Source: Paenibacillus sp. FJAT-26967 (lineage in GTDB: Bacteria; Bacillota; Bacilli; Paenibacillales; NBRC-103111). From it: a stretch of 64,000 nt of DNA. Positions 7,904 through 17,167 of the stretch are shown here, piece after piece (position 1 is the first letter of the stretch; each line of letters begins with the position of its first letter). Location of the stretch: contig NZ_LMXH01000001.1 in the NCBI RefSeq assembly GCF_001541095.1, positions 2,235,930 to 2,299,929 on the forward strand. The letters run 5' to 3'. Made by a program: the position numbers and the translations under genes. The notes under the pieces were generated by a model, which was not told the DNA's origin, did no database searches, and saw nothing but the letters and a program-made list of their open reading frames with translations.

Positions 7904-8692
7904 TCATGAACTGTTTGCATTTATTTCGTTCAGGAACTTCTCTATTCTACGATTAACTTCGTTCGGGTTGTCCAGATTTGTCAAATGATGTGCATTCGTA
8001 ATCGGATGCGAGATTGCACCTGAAATTCGTGTCCCTAACTCAGCCTGTTGCCGACCGACCATCTTATCCTTGTCACCATACAAGATAAGGGTAGGGCATT
8101 TTACCTTTTCCAGATCGTCTTTACTTTCCATCCGTAGGTTACCAGACCAATGACGTATAAAATTGCGGTGCGTCATCAATCCGAATGCTTCTTTGACCAA
8201 GTCGTGATTGGAAGGCGTGATCTTCGAGAGTGCTATCGCAGTCAGCCTGGCTGTTACACTCAGCGGAATAAGTCGAGTAGCGAAACGGCTAAAAGGGGCG
8301 GATGTTTTCTCGAACCAATTAAACGTATTCGTGAAAGGAGTACCGATCAGAACGAGCGCCCGCACACGGTCCGGATAACGGACTGCAGTTTGCAACGAAA
8401 TATGTCCCCCCATTGATAATCCGCACAAAATAGCAGGCGGAAGCTGCAGTTTCTCCATCAAGGCAGCCAAGTCTTTGCTGAATAGCTCTGGATCAACCAC
8501 ACCCTCAGGCAAGGAGGAATTTCCATGCCCGCGAACATCCCATAGAACCGTCCGGTACGAATCCGAGAAATAATCGATCTGCGGTACCCACTGTTTATGG
8601 AATAACGAATGGCCATGCGTAAAAATGATCGCGGACCCGCTTCCTTTTTCTTCGTAATAAATATCGGCGCCATTTAATTTGAACGTGGCCAT
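7904..8692 (-). CDS. Alpha/beta hydrolase fold protein
   Basis: A 262-residue cytosolic protein. The nucleophile elbow GLSMGG (Ser in residues ~91-96), an HG oxyanion motif (FTHGHSLFHKQW), an acid in LILYGDKDKMV and a catalytic His in NAHHLTNLDNP form the expected triad order. No signal peptide. Homologues include esterases, haloperoxidase-like and lactonase-type hydrolases; the substrate cannot be read from sequence. AAGGGATGA precedes the ATG. It is divergent from a TetR regulator across 171 bases containing an AT-rich dyad, so that TetR probably controls it. Confidence 0.88.
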   Translation of the reverse strand: MATFKLNGADIYYEEKGSGSAIIFTHGHSLFHKQWVPQIDYFSDSYRTVLWDVRGHGNSSLPEGVVDPELFSKDLAALMEKLQLPPAILCGLSMGGHISLQTAVRYPDRVRALVLIGTPFTNTFNWFEKTSAPFSRFATRLIPLSVTARLTAIALSKITPSNHDLVKEAFGLMTHRNFIRHWSGNLRMESKDDLEKVKCPTLILYGDKDKMVGRQQAELGTRISGAISHPITNAHHLTNLDNPNEVNRRIEKFLNEINANSS

Positions 8693-8715
8693 ATAATCAT
8701 CCCTTCATCACACTT

Positions 8716-8743
8716 ATGAAATATAATGTTATATTTATTTCAT
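8716..8743. promoter_or_regulatory. AT-rich dyad between hydrolase and divergent TetR gene
   Basis: ATGAAATATAA starting at 8716 is mirrored by TTATATTTATTTCAT ending at 8743, an imperfect inverted repeat in the shared promoter region. It is a candidate TetR operator. Confidence 0.4.
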
Positions 8744-8863
8744 ATCTTGCCTTGAGTATAGTTTCAGCCGCAAAGTATGGCAATAGTTTTGAAATGATTC
8801 CTTTGAAAAAATTCATATCTTCAGTTATTGTAAGGATAGCCTATTTGGATAGAGGTGCAAGAA

Positions 8864-9472
8864 ATGAATGGATTCGAGAGACGAAGAGAACAGAAGCGTC
8901 AATCGATCTGCAGAGCGGCGCTTAAATTATATATGAGGCACGGGTTGCGCGATGTAGGCATTGTGGCGATTGCGAAGGCTGCTGGTGTTTCGCAGGTAAC
9001 GATTTACAACTACTTCGGAAGTAAGGAAGATCTGACGCGAGACGTCATCGCTAATTATCTGGATCAATATTTGAAGGAGTTCGAAGCATTCTGTCAAGGA
9101 GAACTTCCGTATCAGGAAAAGCTGGAACAATTGTTGCTCCGATCTAGCAAGTTCGACAGCCTTCACACTCAGTTCATTGATACGTTTCTCTCCGATGCCC
9201 CTGAAATGGCGGAGATCGTCAAAACCTATGAAGCTAAACTGATTCCACTGTTCGTCGCCTTTATTGGGGAAGGCAAGCGGCTCGGATTCTTTAATAGTTC
9301 GCTCTCTACCGATACAATTCTGTTTTATATCAATCTGTTCAGCAGTCAAGCACTACAGAGGCTTCGTGAGGAACAGGATGAAAATCGCAAACGGCAAATG
9401 TACAAAGAACTATTCGTGATCTTCTTCAACGGAGTAGGCGAGCGTCCTTTGAATATACCTTTACCGCTATAA
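8864..9472 (+). CDS. TetR family transcriptional regulator
   Basis: A 202-residue protein starting at ATG 8864 with AGAGGTG at 8851-8857; an in-frame GTG at 8855 lies inside that ribosome binding site. The HTH is clear: ICRAALKLYMRHGL, then VAIAKAAGVSQVTIYNYFGS and KEDL. The remainder is a helical sensor domain. It is transcribed away from the alpha/beta hydrolase gene, the usual arrangement for a local repressor. The ligand is unknown. Confidence 0.9.
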   Translation: MNGFERRREQKRQSICRAALKLYMRHGLRDVGIVAIAKAAGVSQVTIYNYFGSKEDLTRDVIANYLDQYLKEFEAFCQGELPYQEKLEQLLLRSSKFDSLHTQFIDTFLSDAPEMAEIVKTYEAKLIPLFVAFIGEGKRLGFFNSSLSTDTILFYINLFSSQALQRLREEQDENRKRQMYKELFVIFFNGVGERPLNIPLPL

Positions 9473-9572
9473 GTTGCCTTGTTGTAAACAATCTCATTAA
9501 CAAGTAATATAGATCTTATATAATTCTAAACATCATTCACTTCTCGTTTAAAAAGAAAGGAGAATCCATTTC

Positions 9573-9638
9573 ATGAAGAAAAAATCCTTAATGTCTATAT
9601 CTTCAGGATATGGATACTCTACTGCTGTTTTTTTCTAA
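9573..9638 (+). CDS. Possible 21-residue small peptide
   Basis: A short ORF begins at ATG 9573 with a very good ribosome binding site AAAGGAG (9556-9562) and encodes MKKKSLMSISSGYGYSTAVF plus a final Phe. The Lys-rich start and the GYGYSTAVFF end loosely recall the beginning of small YjcZ-type sporulation peptides, but the usual hydrophobic tail is missing, and it does not appear in another frame downstream. It could be a real micropeptide, a leader, or a truncated remnant. Confidence 0.3.
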   Translation: MKKKSLMSISSGYGYSTAVFF

Positions 9639-9723
9639 AATTCATTTGTACGGGCGAAGTGTGTCCAAAAATGAATTGTGAAATTGGCAGAAAAATTTCT
9701 TTTAGAATGCGAGGTAATGAAAG

Positions 9724-10122
9724 ATGGAAAAGGCCAAAATCTCCAGAAAAAACCCTGTAGGTACGCATCACCCCGTAGGTAACTACACGCATATCACCAA
9801 AATTCCTAGAAATTCAGAATTGTATGTGACTTCCGGTCAAATCGGGGCGGATCTGAACGGGGAGATTCCCGCTAGTCTGAACGACCAAATTAAAAATACT
9901 TTTGATAATATTCAAAAAGTGTTAAGTTCCGAGGAGTTAACATCAGAGCACATAATCAAAATAAACATATGGGCAACCCAAAAAATTGATTGGGACTACC
10001 TATATGAAGAATGGGATAAATTGTTCGGAAATGATTATCCGGCAATGACGATTGGCTATATTTCTGAATTAGGATTGCCAGAGATAAAAATAGAAATTGA
10101 AGTTTGGGCTGCTAAAGTGTAA
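9724..10122 (+). CDS. RidA/YjgF/UK114 family protein lacking the canonical arginine
   Basis: A 132-residue protein with the RidA fold pattern: NSELYVTSGQIGADLNGEIP, then QIKNTFDNIQKVL and KINIWATQ, ending in IKIEIEVWAAKV. Archetypal RidA uses an Arg (R105 in E. coli, in PARS) to deaminate reactive enamine/imine intermediates. Here the aligned stretch reads YPAMTIGY, so Met108 replaces the Arg. This predicts that it is not a classical imine deaminase and belongs to one of the divergent Rid subgroups. It appears to be a single gene with a terminator at 10210. Confidence 0.85.
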   Translation: MEKAKISRKNPVGTHHPVGNYTHITKIPRNSELYVTSGQIGADLNGEIPASLNDQIKNTFDNIQKVLSSEELTSEHIIKINIWATQKIDWDYLYEEWDKLFGNDYPAMTIGYISELGLPEIKIEIEVWAAKV

Positions 10123-10209
10123 AACAAATGACTTTAACCTTAAGCAAACGTGTTTCGTTGTTATGCGCGTCGAACAACTTACAAGTCATCGGGAATTCGT
10201 ACCAGAAGA

Positions 10210-10242
10210 AACGTCACCTCAATACGCGGTGGCGTTTTTTTT
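10210..10242 (+). terminator. Rho-independent terminator after the RidA-like gene
   Basis: ACGTCACC (10211-10218) pairs with GGTGGCGT (10228-10235, one G-T wobble), followed by a run of T. Confidence 0.85.
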
Positions 10243-10333
10243 AAAACAAGCATAGTTTAATTCTAATTAAAATTTCTTTTGTTTATATTTTCATTAAATT
10301 GTATGCTAGAATCCTGAAAGCGAGGTGATCCCG

Positions 10334-11140
10334 TTGACTCAGGAAGAGATATTAAAAGGCGGGAATGTAAATGATATTGTCCGCATGGCGAACACTGTTC
10401 GCCGCCCCACAGGTTATTGGAGTCCGAGTGTGCATAAACTGCTCGAACATTTGGAAAACCGGGGGTTTGAGGGAGCACCAAGATTCCACGGAATCGATGA
10501 TTCAGAACGTGAAATCTTGTCATTTATTCCTGGAGAAGTTCCAGGAAACAATTATCCTGAACTTGAACCGTACATGTGGTCGGACGAAACCCTGGTCAAT
10601 TTGGCGCTTCTTTTGCGCCGATTCCACGATGCGACGGAAGGGTTCGCTCTCACGACGGGCAGATGGCAGCTTAGCTTCGGTGATGACAGTGAGCGTGAAG
10701 TGATCTGTCATAATGATGCTGCTTTGTATAATGTGGTCTTTCGAAACGAGGCACCCGTGGCGTTAATTGATTTTGACATGGCAGGTCCCGGACCCCGTAT
10801 GTGGGACATTGCGTACACCATGTACACATCAGTTCCGCTTGCCAGTTTCGTACCAGACTATTCCTCAGGAAAGACGGCAGCTTACCAATCCGATTTACAC
10901 GCCGCTGAGCGCCGCCGACGGATTCATCTGTTTTTTGAGTCGTATGGAATTCCCGTCTCTAATGATCTGCCGCAGTGGATTATTCAACGGTTATCTGCTC
11001 TGTGCGATACATTGAGAAAGGGTGCCGCTGAAGGAAATATCGCCTTCCAAAAAATGGTTGACGAGGGACACTTGGCGCACTATGAGAATGAGATTGGATT
11101 TATCTCAGAACATTTCGGAGATTGGATTGAATTAAAATGA
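10334..11140 (+). CDS. Aminoglycoside phosphotransferase (APH) family kinase-like protein
   Basis: About 268 residues. TTG 10334 is preferred because AGGTGA (10323-10328) is the ribosome binding site and the in-frame GTG 10325 lies inside it. The kinase core is clear: catalytic loop ICHNDAALYNVVF (HxDxxxxN) and the metal-binding Asp in ALIDFDMAGPGPRMWDIAY. Such enzymes phosphorylate small molecules, including antibiotics, choline-like compounds or sugars. The N-terminal lobe is short and has no glycine-loop typical of protein kinases. The substrate cannot be told. A GNAT gene fragment follows directly. Confidence 0.85.
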   Translation: MTQEEILKGGNVNDIVRMANTVRRPTGYWSPSVHKLLEHLENRGFEGAPRFHGIDDSEREILSFIPGEVPGNNYPELEPYMWSDETLVNLALLLRRFHDATEGFALTTGRWQLSFGDDSEREVICHNDAALYNVVFRNEAPVALIDFDMAGPGPRMWDIAYTMYTSVPLASFVPDYSSGKTAAYQSDLHAAERRRRIHLFFESYGIPVSNDLPQWIIQRLSALCDTLRKGAAEGNIAFQKMVDEGHLAHYENEIGFISEHFGDWIELK

Positions 11141-11144
11141 ACCC

Positions 11145-11336
11145 TTGGATTTCAGATCGATAAGGAATTACGAAAATCACCCTAAGGGCAAGGTTATATC
11201 TTTAACACTAGAACAAGAAAACGAGCAAGCGATCCATTTATATGAAAAAGCAGGTTTTGCTAACCAAAACCAAGAAAATAGCTATCAGCAACTTGTATAT
11301 AAATTAAAGCTGCCGGAACATGCGGATTGCGGATAA
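11145..11336 (+). pseudogene. C-terminal remnant of a GNAT acetyltransferase
   Basis: The frame encodes ISLTLEQENEQAIHLYEKAG followed by F, the hallmark C-terminal half of GNAT acetyltransferases, but no N-terminal domain, no acetyl-CoA motif A and no ribosome binding site is present. It starts 4 bases after the phosphotransferase stop. It is best read as a decayed gene or deletion junction. Confidence 0.65.
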
Positions 11337-11374
11337 TAATAAAACGATACTTCAGCTAATCTCGATGGAGCATT

Positions 11375-11425
11375 AACCCAAGAAACCAACCCCCAGATAG
11401 AGGGTTGGTTTCTTGGGTTATTTTA
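11375..11425. terminator. Strong, probably bidirectional terminator hairpin
   Basis: Perfect 18-bp stem from 11375-11392 to 11402-11419 (AACCCAAGAAACCAACCC and its complement) with a 9-base loop, followed by ATTTTAC. It separates the phosphotransferase/GNAT remnant from the riboswitch region. Confidence 0.85.
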
Positions 11426-11597
11426 CAAGTGCAGCTGTAATTACTAATTCCATTGAGAGTTTCTCCCAGACTAGGATAACCGCAAGAGTGCGCCGTGAGA
11501 GCATCTAAAGACCTATATCTTCCTATTATATAGATAGTGCCTAATATCCATGTCAAGATTTGTCGAATCGTGATAAAGTTTGTAATATATTTCAAAC

Positions 11598-11680
11598 TTC
11601 ATAGGCAAACCCGCAGAAATGCGGGGACGCAAAGCTATAGGGACTAAGGTCTAAGGAGATGATGTCAGCCAGCTGCCAAA
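11598..11680 (+). ncRNA. Cyclic di-GMP class I riboswitch (GEMM-I)
   Basis: The core matches the GEMM-I consensus closely: AGGCAAACC, a GAAA tetraloop hairpin CGCAGAAATGCG, GGGACGCAAAGC, then the receptor-side GGGACTAAGG and the closing AGCCAGCTGCC. An intrinsic terminator follows at 11714-11738, and the only downstream gene is the secreted M60-like metallopeptidase at 11783. The arrangement implies transcriptional control of that gene by c-di-GMP. Whether binding turns the gene on or off cannot be decided without folding the alternatives. Confidence 0.95.
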
Positions 11681-11713
11681 GAGTGCATACCGCTTTTTGC
11701 TTAGCGCAATCAT

Positions 11714-11738
11714 GCTGCTCTTCGGGGTAGCTTTTTTT
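11714..11738 (+). terminator. Riboswitch expression-platform terminator
   Basis: GCTGCTC (11714-11720), TTCG loop, GGGTAGC (11725-11731), then seven T residues. It lies between the c-di-GMP aptamer and the start of the peptidase gene, so it is probably the regulated terminator. Confidence 0.85.
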
Positions 11739-11782
11739 GTGCATTTTGATCATAAGCAAACAATCATGAGGGGGTTAATCAC

Positions 11783-14700
11783 GTGTATAAAAGGATAGCC
11801 ATCGCAACATCTGCAGCTCTGTTAATCAGTCTTTCTGATGGCTCGTATCAGGCTCTGGCCGCCAATGTACTGCCTGACGCAAACGCACGTGCAGTGCAAG
11901 CTTTAATGGAAAGTGGAGTGAACACATCAAACCTCGCAGCCGTGGCGCCGTTTGACTTATACGGCAAAGACCTTTTACCTGCTTACAACACGGTCTATCG
12001 GATGAATCCGTCCAATATCAAGTCACTGACGAATAACGGGGGGAATTACGCAAGTTCAACCTTGAATAAGGCGATTGACGGGGATATGAACACCCATTGG
12101 GAGACAGGCAAGCCGAACACCTCCGCATTTACCAACGAGGTCGTTTTCCTGTTCAATGAAGAGACGACCTTGAATAGAATCTTATATGCAGCCAGACAAT
12201 CCGGTGCCCCAGGCAAAGGATTTGCGCAGGCGTTTGAAATTTATGCTTCCGGGGAAGATACCGGTGATCGTTACACGCTGGTCTCCTCGGGGGAGTATAA
12301 AGGCTCTACCGGTGACATTGTTGAGATTAAATTCGCACCGACCGCTTTTAAGCGGGTCAAGTTTGTGTTTAAACAGGCTAATCAAGACTGGGCAAGTGCG
12401 GCGGAGTTCGCTTTCTACAAAGAAGATCCCATCCGTGAGGCTGTTAATAGCTTATTCACCGATGGTACGATGAGTGAGGTAGTGCCCGGGTACAACAATT
12501 CGGCTGCCATACAGGCGCTACAGGAAAGTGCGAAGACCCATCCTCTCTACCCACTGATGAAGGAACAGCTGGATCTGGCTGACAAGCTTGTTAAAGGAGA
12601 AGTTGTAATCGAAGGTACGGTCATCACCGCGCAGCAGCACGGGGATATGAAGAAGCATGCCCAGCAAAATCTAAGGTTTGGCTTCGGTACGAACAACCAG
12701 CCTACCGGTTTTGCAGCTTTGCCAGGCCGTACAATCAACATCTATGTTGATGTGGAATCGAAGGATAAACTCCCTTCGCTTATCTTCTCGCAGCAGGACG
12801 GCGGCTGGAACAGTTGGGCCAGAGGCGTGCCATTAAGCCCTGGTAAAAATACGATAACCGTTCCTGAGATCGCAACGAGTAACGCATACGCCCATGATGT
12901 GACCAAAGGCGGAACTGTCTATATCGTCAATCCTTATACACCTGAAGAACAGGGTAAAGCTCCCCTGATCCGGTTTGAAGGTCTCCAGCCGATTCCTTTC
13001 ATAACCAAGAATACGGATCCGGCCCAATTTAAAGCGTTGCTAACCGCTTACAAGCAAAAGCTGGATCAGGATATCGCTGCGCATCCCAATGTGAAAGACC
13101 GGCAGCTCATCGACGTGGCCGAATTAGCCAGTGACCGGATTATTTTCACGGGTACGGCTACAGAAGCCTACAAACATTTTGTGACGCTAGGTCATGATCC
13201 TATGGATACCTTGACCGGCTATGACTTCTGGATGAAGCGTATTTTTGACGCCTACGGTCTGGATAGCCGAAGTGTGGACCATGATCCGAAGCAAATCCGA
13301 GAAAATATCAGACTGATGCAGCCTTACGGATTTATGTATGCCGCCGGGGACCATACCGGTATCCAGCTCGGAGAAGTCGGCTTGATGTTAGGTGATTTCA
13401 AGGAGCAATACCCGGGCTGGGGCTTGACTCATGAGATCGGACACCGTATGGCTGTCGGCGAAAGGGAGTACGGCGAAATTACCAACAACATGTTATCCAT
13501 GGCGATGTCGGTAGCATATAATTCGCTGGATAACCGGATTCCTTTTGAATCTGAGATCTATAAAACTGTCATTGAGGAGAATAAAGTAGCGATGGATCAG
13601 CAGTCTCTGGGAGCAAGACTGGGGGCTTACTGGCAGCTGGAGCTGGCTCATCCGGGGTACTGGAAGGAGCTTAACGGTCTGTACAGGGACCGGAAAGTTG
13701 CGCTTGCAAATGGAGACAATTCCAAACAGCAGTATCTGGTTGAATTCTCCTCCGAAGTACTCGGGATGGATCTTAGCAGTTTTTTTGCCAGACACGGCTT
13801 CACGGTGAATCCGGAGACCCGTGTGAAAACAGCTAAATATCCGGCTTCCCTTAAGCTTTGGTATCTGAATAATACAGTGCTTAACTACGAGGGAACCGGA
13901 ATTCAAGATAAGAAGGCTCCTATCCAAGTAAACATCAGTGCGAATGCTTCCGTAAAGTCTAATACGTTAAATCTAAGTATGGATCAAATTTATAAGAAGG
14001 ATCTGCTAGGCTACGAGATTTATAGAAACGATAAACTGATAGGCTTCACCGGGACCGATCAGTTCGTGGATCAGAATGTGGACCCGGCTGTCAATTATTC
14101 GTACAAGGTGATTGGCTATGATAAAAAATTAAATGCCCTGAATTCCGTTACCTTTAAGGCGTTTAAGCCAACGTTGTCCATCGAGGAACATGTTACGCTA
14201 AAGCTGAATCAAGCTTTTGACCCTATGAGCTTTATTAAGGCGGTTAACTATCAGGGAAGCGATATTACAAGCGCGGTTGCAATCAAATCGAACGATGTAA
14301 ATATGGCTCAAAAAGGAGACTACCAAATCGTCTATGAAGTCCAAGACGGAGGGGCCACCGAAACCAAAACGGCAAATGTCTCGGTTACGAGTGACTATTC
14401 GTATGTTTCGGACCTGAGTGCCCGATCAGCCGTTACAGGCTGGGGTGAACTGCGGAAAGATAAAGCCCCTTCGGGCGGAACGATCACCCTGGTACGGCAA
14501 GGTATTGCCGCCACCTATGCCAAAGGTCTGGGGGTTCACGCCAACTCGGAAGTTGTGTACGACATTGAGGGTAAAAGCTTTGATTTCTTTGAAAGCTATA
14601 TCGGGGTTGATCAAGCCGTGAAAGGAAACAGCGCTTCTTCGGCTGCTTTTGAAGTGTATGTGGATGGAGAGAAGAAATTTACGAGCGATGTATTCAAATC

Positions 14701-16945
14701 GGGTACGGAGCATCAATTTATCCGAATCCCTGTCACGGGAGCCAAAGAGATTAAGCTGGTGACCACAGATGCACAGAATAACAGCAATTCGGCGGACCAT
14801 ACCGTCTGGGCGGATGCCAAGTTGACGAAGAACTCCAGCAAGCCAACGATCACCTTTCCTGAAGAAACAACTTTGGTGAAGCTGAACAGCGAGTTCGATG
14901 TGCTGCAAGATGTACAAGTTTGGGATACGGAAGACGGCAATTTAAGTGGGCAGCTTAAAGTCAACGCGAAGGGGTTCACTTCACATAAGACTGGAACTTA
15001 CCCTGTTGAGCTTACGGTGACTGACCGTGACGGTAATTCCGAGACCAAGACTAGAAATATCGTAGTCTACAGCGCCACCTTTTACCTGAGTGATGGGAAC
15101 TGGGCTTCCGCAAGAACCGACTATAATGTTGTCAGAAAAGATAAAGCCAGCTCCGGCGGCATAATCAAGCTGCTTGTGAACGGCGTCAATAAAGAGTACA
15201 GCAAGGGTATCGGCACGCATGCCAACTCGGAAATCGTATACAATCTCACCAATACGAACTACGAATATTTGGAAACCTATGTCGGTGTTGACCGGAACAT
15301 TCCGGATCAAGCGAACTCCAGCGTGGTGTTCCAAATCATAGCGGACGGCAAGGAAATCTATAACAGCGGGTTGATGAAATACGGCAGCGAGGCCAAGCTG
15401 GCAAGAGTTCCTGTTAAAGGAGTTCGTGAGTTAAAGCTGGTAGTCGATAACGCGGGCAACGGAAGCGCTTCGGACCATGCAAATTTTGCGGATGCCAAGT
15501 TTATAATTCTGAACAGTGCGCCAGAGCTGACGATCCCTAAATCCATATCCACGAAAGTGGGCCAAGCGTTAACATTGCGAGATAACTATACCGCACTGGA
15601 TGCGGAAGACGGGGATCTCACGGCACAGGTGAAGGTAACGGGTGAAGACCTCGTCAACTTCAGCCGGACCGGTGAATATCCAATCACGTACACCGTTACC
15701 GACAGTGAAGGAAACACAGTTGCCAAGACCAGAACCATAGCCGTTGTCAGCATGGACGATTACAAGTATCTGACCGATTTTGACTGGAAATCTACACAGA
15801 ACAGCTATACCGCGCCTAAGAAAGATATCTCCGTAAGCAGCAATCCATTAAGATTAACGGATGCCGGCTACAGGGAAGCCGCCTACACTCGCGGCATCGG
15901 GGCGCATTCTTCCTCAACGATCGTATATGATTTAAGCGATAAGAATTATGATTACTTCACTTCCTACGCAGGTGTGGACCGGCAAATGTACGGGTCGATA
16001 GCTTCCGTTAGCTTCGAAGTGTATGTAGACGGGGAGAAGAAGTTCGACAGCGGCGTGATGAACTCCAGAGATCCGCAGAAATGGATTGAGATGGATATTA
16101 ATGGCGCCAGTGAGCTTAAATTAATCGTAACCGATGGAGGAAACGGCAACGGTTCAGACCATGCAACTTGGGGAGATACCAAACTGCATTATGCCAATGC
16201 GGATAAGCTGTACACCGCAGATTTGCAGCAAGCCATCACGGAAGCCAAAGCGGTCAACCCGGAAGGATATACTTCGGAGAGCCTTGCAGCATTAAATGCC
16301 TGCATAGCAAGTGCAGAAGCTGTTCTGACGAAACAAAGCGCTGTCCAGAGTGAAATCGACGCAGTGGCCGCAGCTTTGAAATCCGCAAAAGATGGATTAG
16401 CCAGAATAGATCTCTCGCAAGTAATTACCATTGAAGACCGCTATTTAAAGGAATCGATCAAGAAGACGCTGGGAATCTCCGGGGATATTACGCTTGGGGA
16501 CATGGTTAAGCTGACCGCGCTAACCAGTGAATCCAGACGAGCCAGATCCTTGGAAGGCCTTCAGTATGCCACAAACCTGGTAACCTTGGACATCAAGGGA
16601 AATGAGATTACCGACTTCTCTCCGCTTCAAGGCTTAACTAAACTCGTGAACCTTATGATCGACCCGCAGATCGTAGAAGTAGGGTCCTTAAATGGTCCTA
16701 TCGTTCAAGTGGATAATCCGGTTAAAGGGATCGATGCAAATAAAGTGATTCCAACCATGGCGGGAGCCAGAAACAACAAAACCTCCAAAGAAATCGTGTT
16801 TGATAGGAAGGAATGGGCGAAGAACCCGGACAAATTCACTGTTGATCTATCGAACGAGTATAAAGGCTATTACATGATGTATTTAACTTATACCGTGCAT
16901 GACAGTACGATCCAATTGATTTATTTGATCGATAACAGCAAGTAA
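11783..16945 (+). CDS. Secreted M60-like metallopeptidase with CBM32/NPCBM modules
   Basis: A 1720-residue secreted protein; GTG start with GAGGGGG at 11769-11775. Domains in order: signal peptide (1-~27, ending ALA-A); F5/8 type C (CBM32-like, ~70-215); M60-like gluzincin (~265-690) with H550-E-I-G-H554 and the third ligand E565; fn3-like (~713-795); DUF5011/HYR-like (~796-868); three NPCBM-type modules (~869-1010, ~1095-1235, ~1323-1465) separated by DUF5011-like Ig repeats; a FIVAR helical repeat (~1476-1540); and a short LRR-like stretch (LEGLQYATNLVTLDIKGNEI). M60/enhancin-like enzymes cleave glycoproteins, including mucins, and the carbohydrate modules would hold it on glycans. No LPXTG or S-layer anchor is seen. 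The c-di-GMP riboswitch just upstream ties expression to the motile/sessile switch. Substrate is inferred. Confidence 0.93.
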   Translation: MYKRIAIATSAALLISLSDGSYQALAANVLPDANARAVQALMESGVNTSNLAAVAPFDLYGKDLLPAYNTVYRMNPSNIKSLTNNGGNYASSTLNKAIDGDMNTHWETGKPNTSAFTNEVVFLFNEETTLNRILYAARQSGAPGKGFAQAFEIYASGEDTGDRYTLVSSGEYKGSTGDIVEIKFAPTAFKRVKFVFKQANQDWASAAEFAFYKEDPIREAVNSLFTDGTMSEVVPGYNNSAAIQALQESAKTHPLYPLMKEQLDLADKLVKGEVVIEGTVITAQQHGDMKKHAQQNLRFGFGTNNQPTGFAALPGRTINIYVDVESKDKLPSLIFSQQDGGWNSWARGVPLSPGKNTITVPEIATSNAYAHDVTKGGTVYIVNPYTPEEQGKAPLIRFEGLQPIPFITKNTDPAQFKALLTAYKQKLDQDIAAHPNVKDRQLIDVAELASDRIIFTGTATEAYKHFVTLGHDPMDTLTGYDFWMKRIFDAYGLDSRSVDHDPKQIRENIRLMQPYGFMYAAGDHTGIQLGEVGLMLGDFKEQYPGWGLTHEIGHRMAVGEREYGEITNNMLSMAMSVAYNSLDNRIPFESEIYKTVIEENKVAMDQQSLGARLGAYWQLELAHPGYWKELNGLYRDRKVALANGDNSKQQYLVEFSSEVLGMDLSSFFARHGFTVNPETRVKTAKYPASLKLWYLNNTVLNYEGTGIQDKKAPIQVNISANASVKSNTLNLSMDQIYKKDLLGYEIYRNDKLIGFTGTDQFVDQNVDPAVNYSYKVIGYDKKLNALNSVTFKAFKPTLSIEEHVTLKLNQAFDPMSFIKAVNYQGSDITSAVAIKSNDVNMAQKGDYQIVYEVQDGGATETKTANVSVTSDYSYVSDLSARSAVTGWGELRKDKAPSGGTITLVRQGIAATYAKGLGVHANSEVVYDIEGKSFDFFESYIGVDQAVKGNSASSAAFEVYVDGEKKFTSDVFKSGTEHQFIRIPVTGAKEIKLVTTDAQNNSNSADHTVWADAKLTKNSSKPTITFPEETTLVKLNSEFDVLQDVQVWDTEDGNLSGQLKVNAKGFTSHKTGTYPVELTVTDRDGNSETKTRNIVVYSATFYLSDGNWASARTDYNVVRKDKASSGGIIKLLVNGVNKEYSKGIGTHANSEIVYNLTNTNYEYLETYVGVDRNIPDQANSSVVFQIIADGKEIYNSGLMKYGSEAKLARVPVKGVRELKLVVDNAGNGSASDHANFADAKFIILNSAPELTIPKSISTKVGQALTLRDNYTALDAEDGDLTAQVKVTGEDLVNFSRTGEYPITYTVTDSEGNTVAKTRTIAVVSMDDYKYLTDFDWKSTQNSYTAPKKDISVSSNPLRLTDAGYREAAYTRGIGAHSSSTIVYDLSDKNYDYFTSYAGVDRQMYGSIASVSFEVYVDGEKKFDSGVMNSRDPQKWIEMDINGASELKLIVTDGGNGNGSDHATWGDTKLHYANADKLYTADLQQAITEAKAVNPEGYTSESLAALNACIASAEAVLTKQSAVQSEIDAVAAALKSAKDGLARIDLSQVITIEDRYLKESIKKTLGISGDITLGDMVKLTALTSESRRARSLEGLQYATNLVTLDIKGNEITDFSPLQGLTKLVNLMIDPQIVEVGSLNGPIVQVDNPVKGIDANKVIPTMAGARNNKTSKEIVFDRKEWAKNPDKFTVDLSNEYKGYYMMYLTYTVHDSTIQLIYLIDNSK

Positions 16946-16959
16946 TCTTGAAATCAAAT

Positions 16960-17003
16960 AGAGCGCCAGCAGACCATCCAGATGTACCCCGGGGATCTGC
17001 GGC
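16960..17003 (+). terminator. Rho-independent terminator after the M60-like gene
   Basis: GAGCGCC-A-GCAGA (from 16961) pairs with TCTGC-GGCGTTC (ending ~16998), followed by TTTTT. Confidence 0.8.
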
Positions 17004-17047
17004 GTTCTTTTTGAATATTTTGGCTTTTATATAGAATACGGAAAAAG

Positions 17048-17102
17048 CGGAAGCATCGCCCTAACTAGACCCGTCTGGTCTTTCGGGCGGAGCTTTTTTT
17101 AT
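17048..17102 (+). terminator. Second terminator-like hairpin
   Basis: CGCCC near 17056 pairs with GGGCG near 17085, extended by AAGC/GCTT-type pairing, and is followed by seven T residues (17094-17100). Confidence 0.6.
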
Positions 17103-17167
17103 ACATTGACGAGAATCAAAAACTGAGCCAGAATCATTCTATTGACAGACAGAGAGGGAGTATTCCA

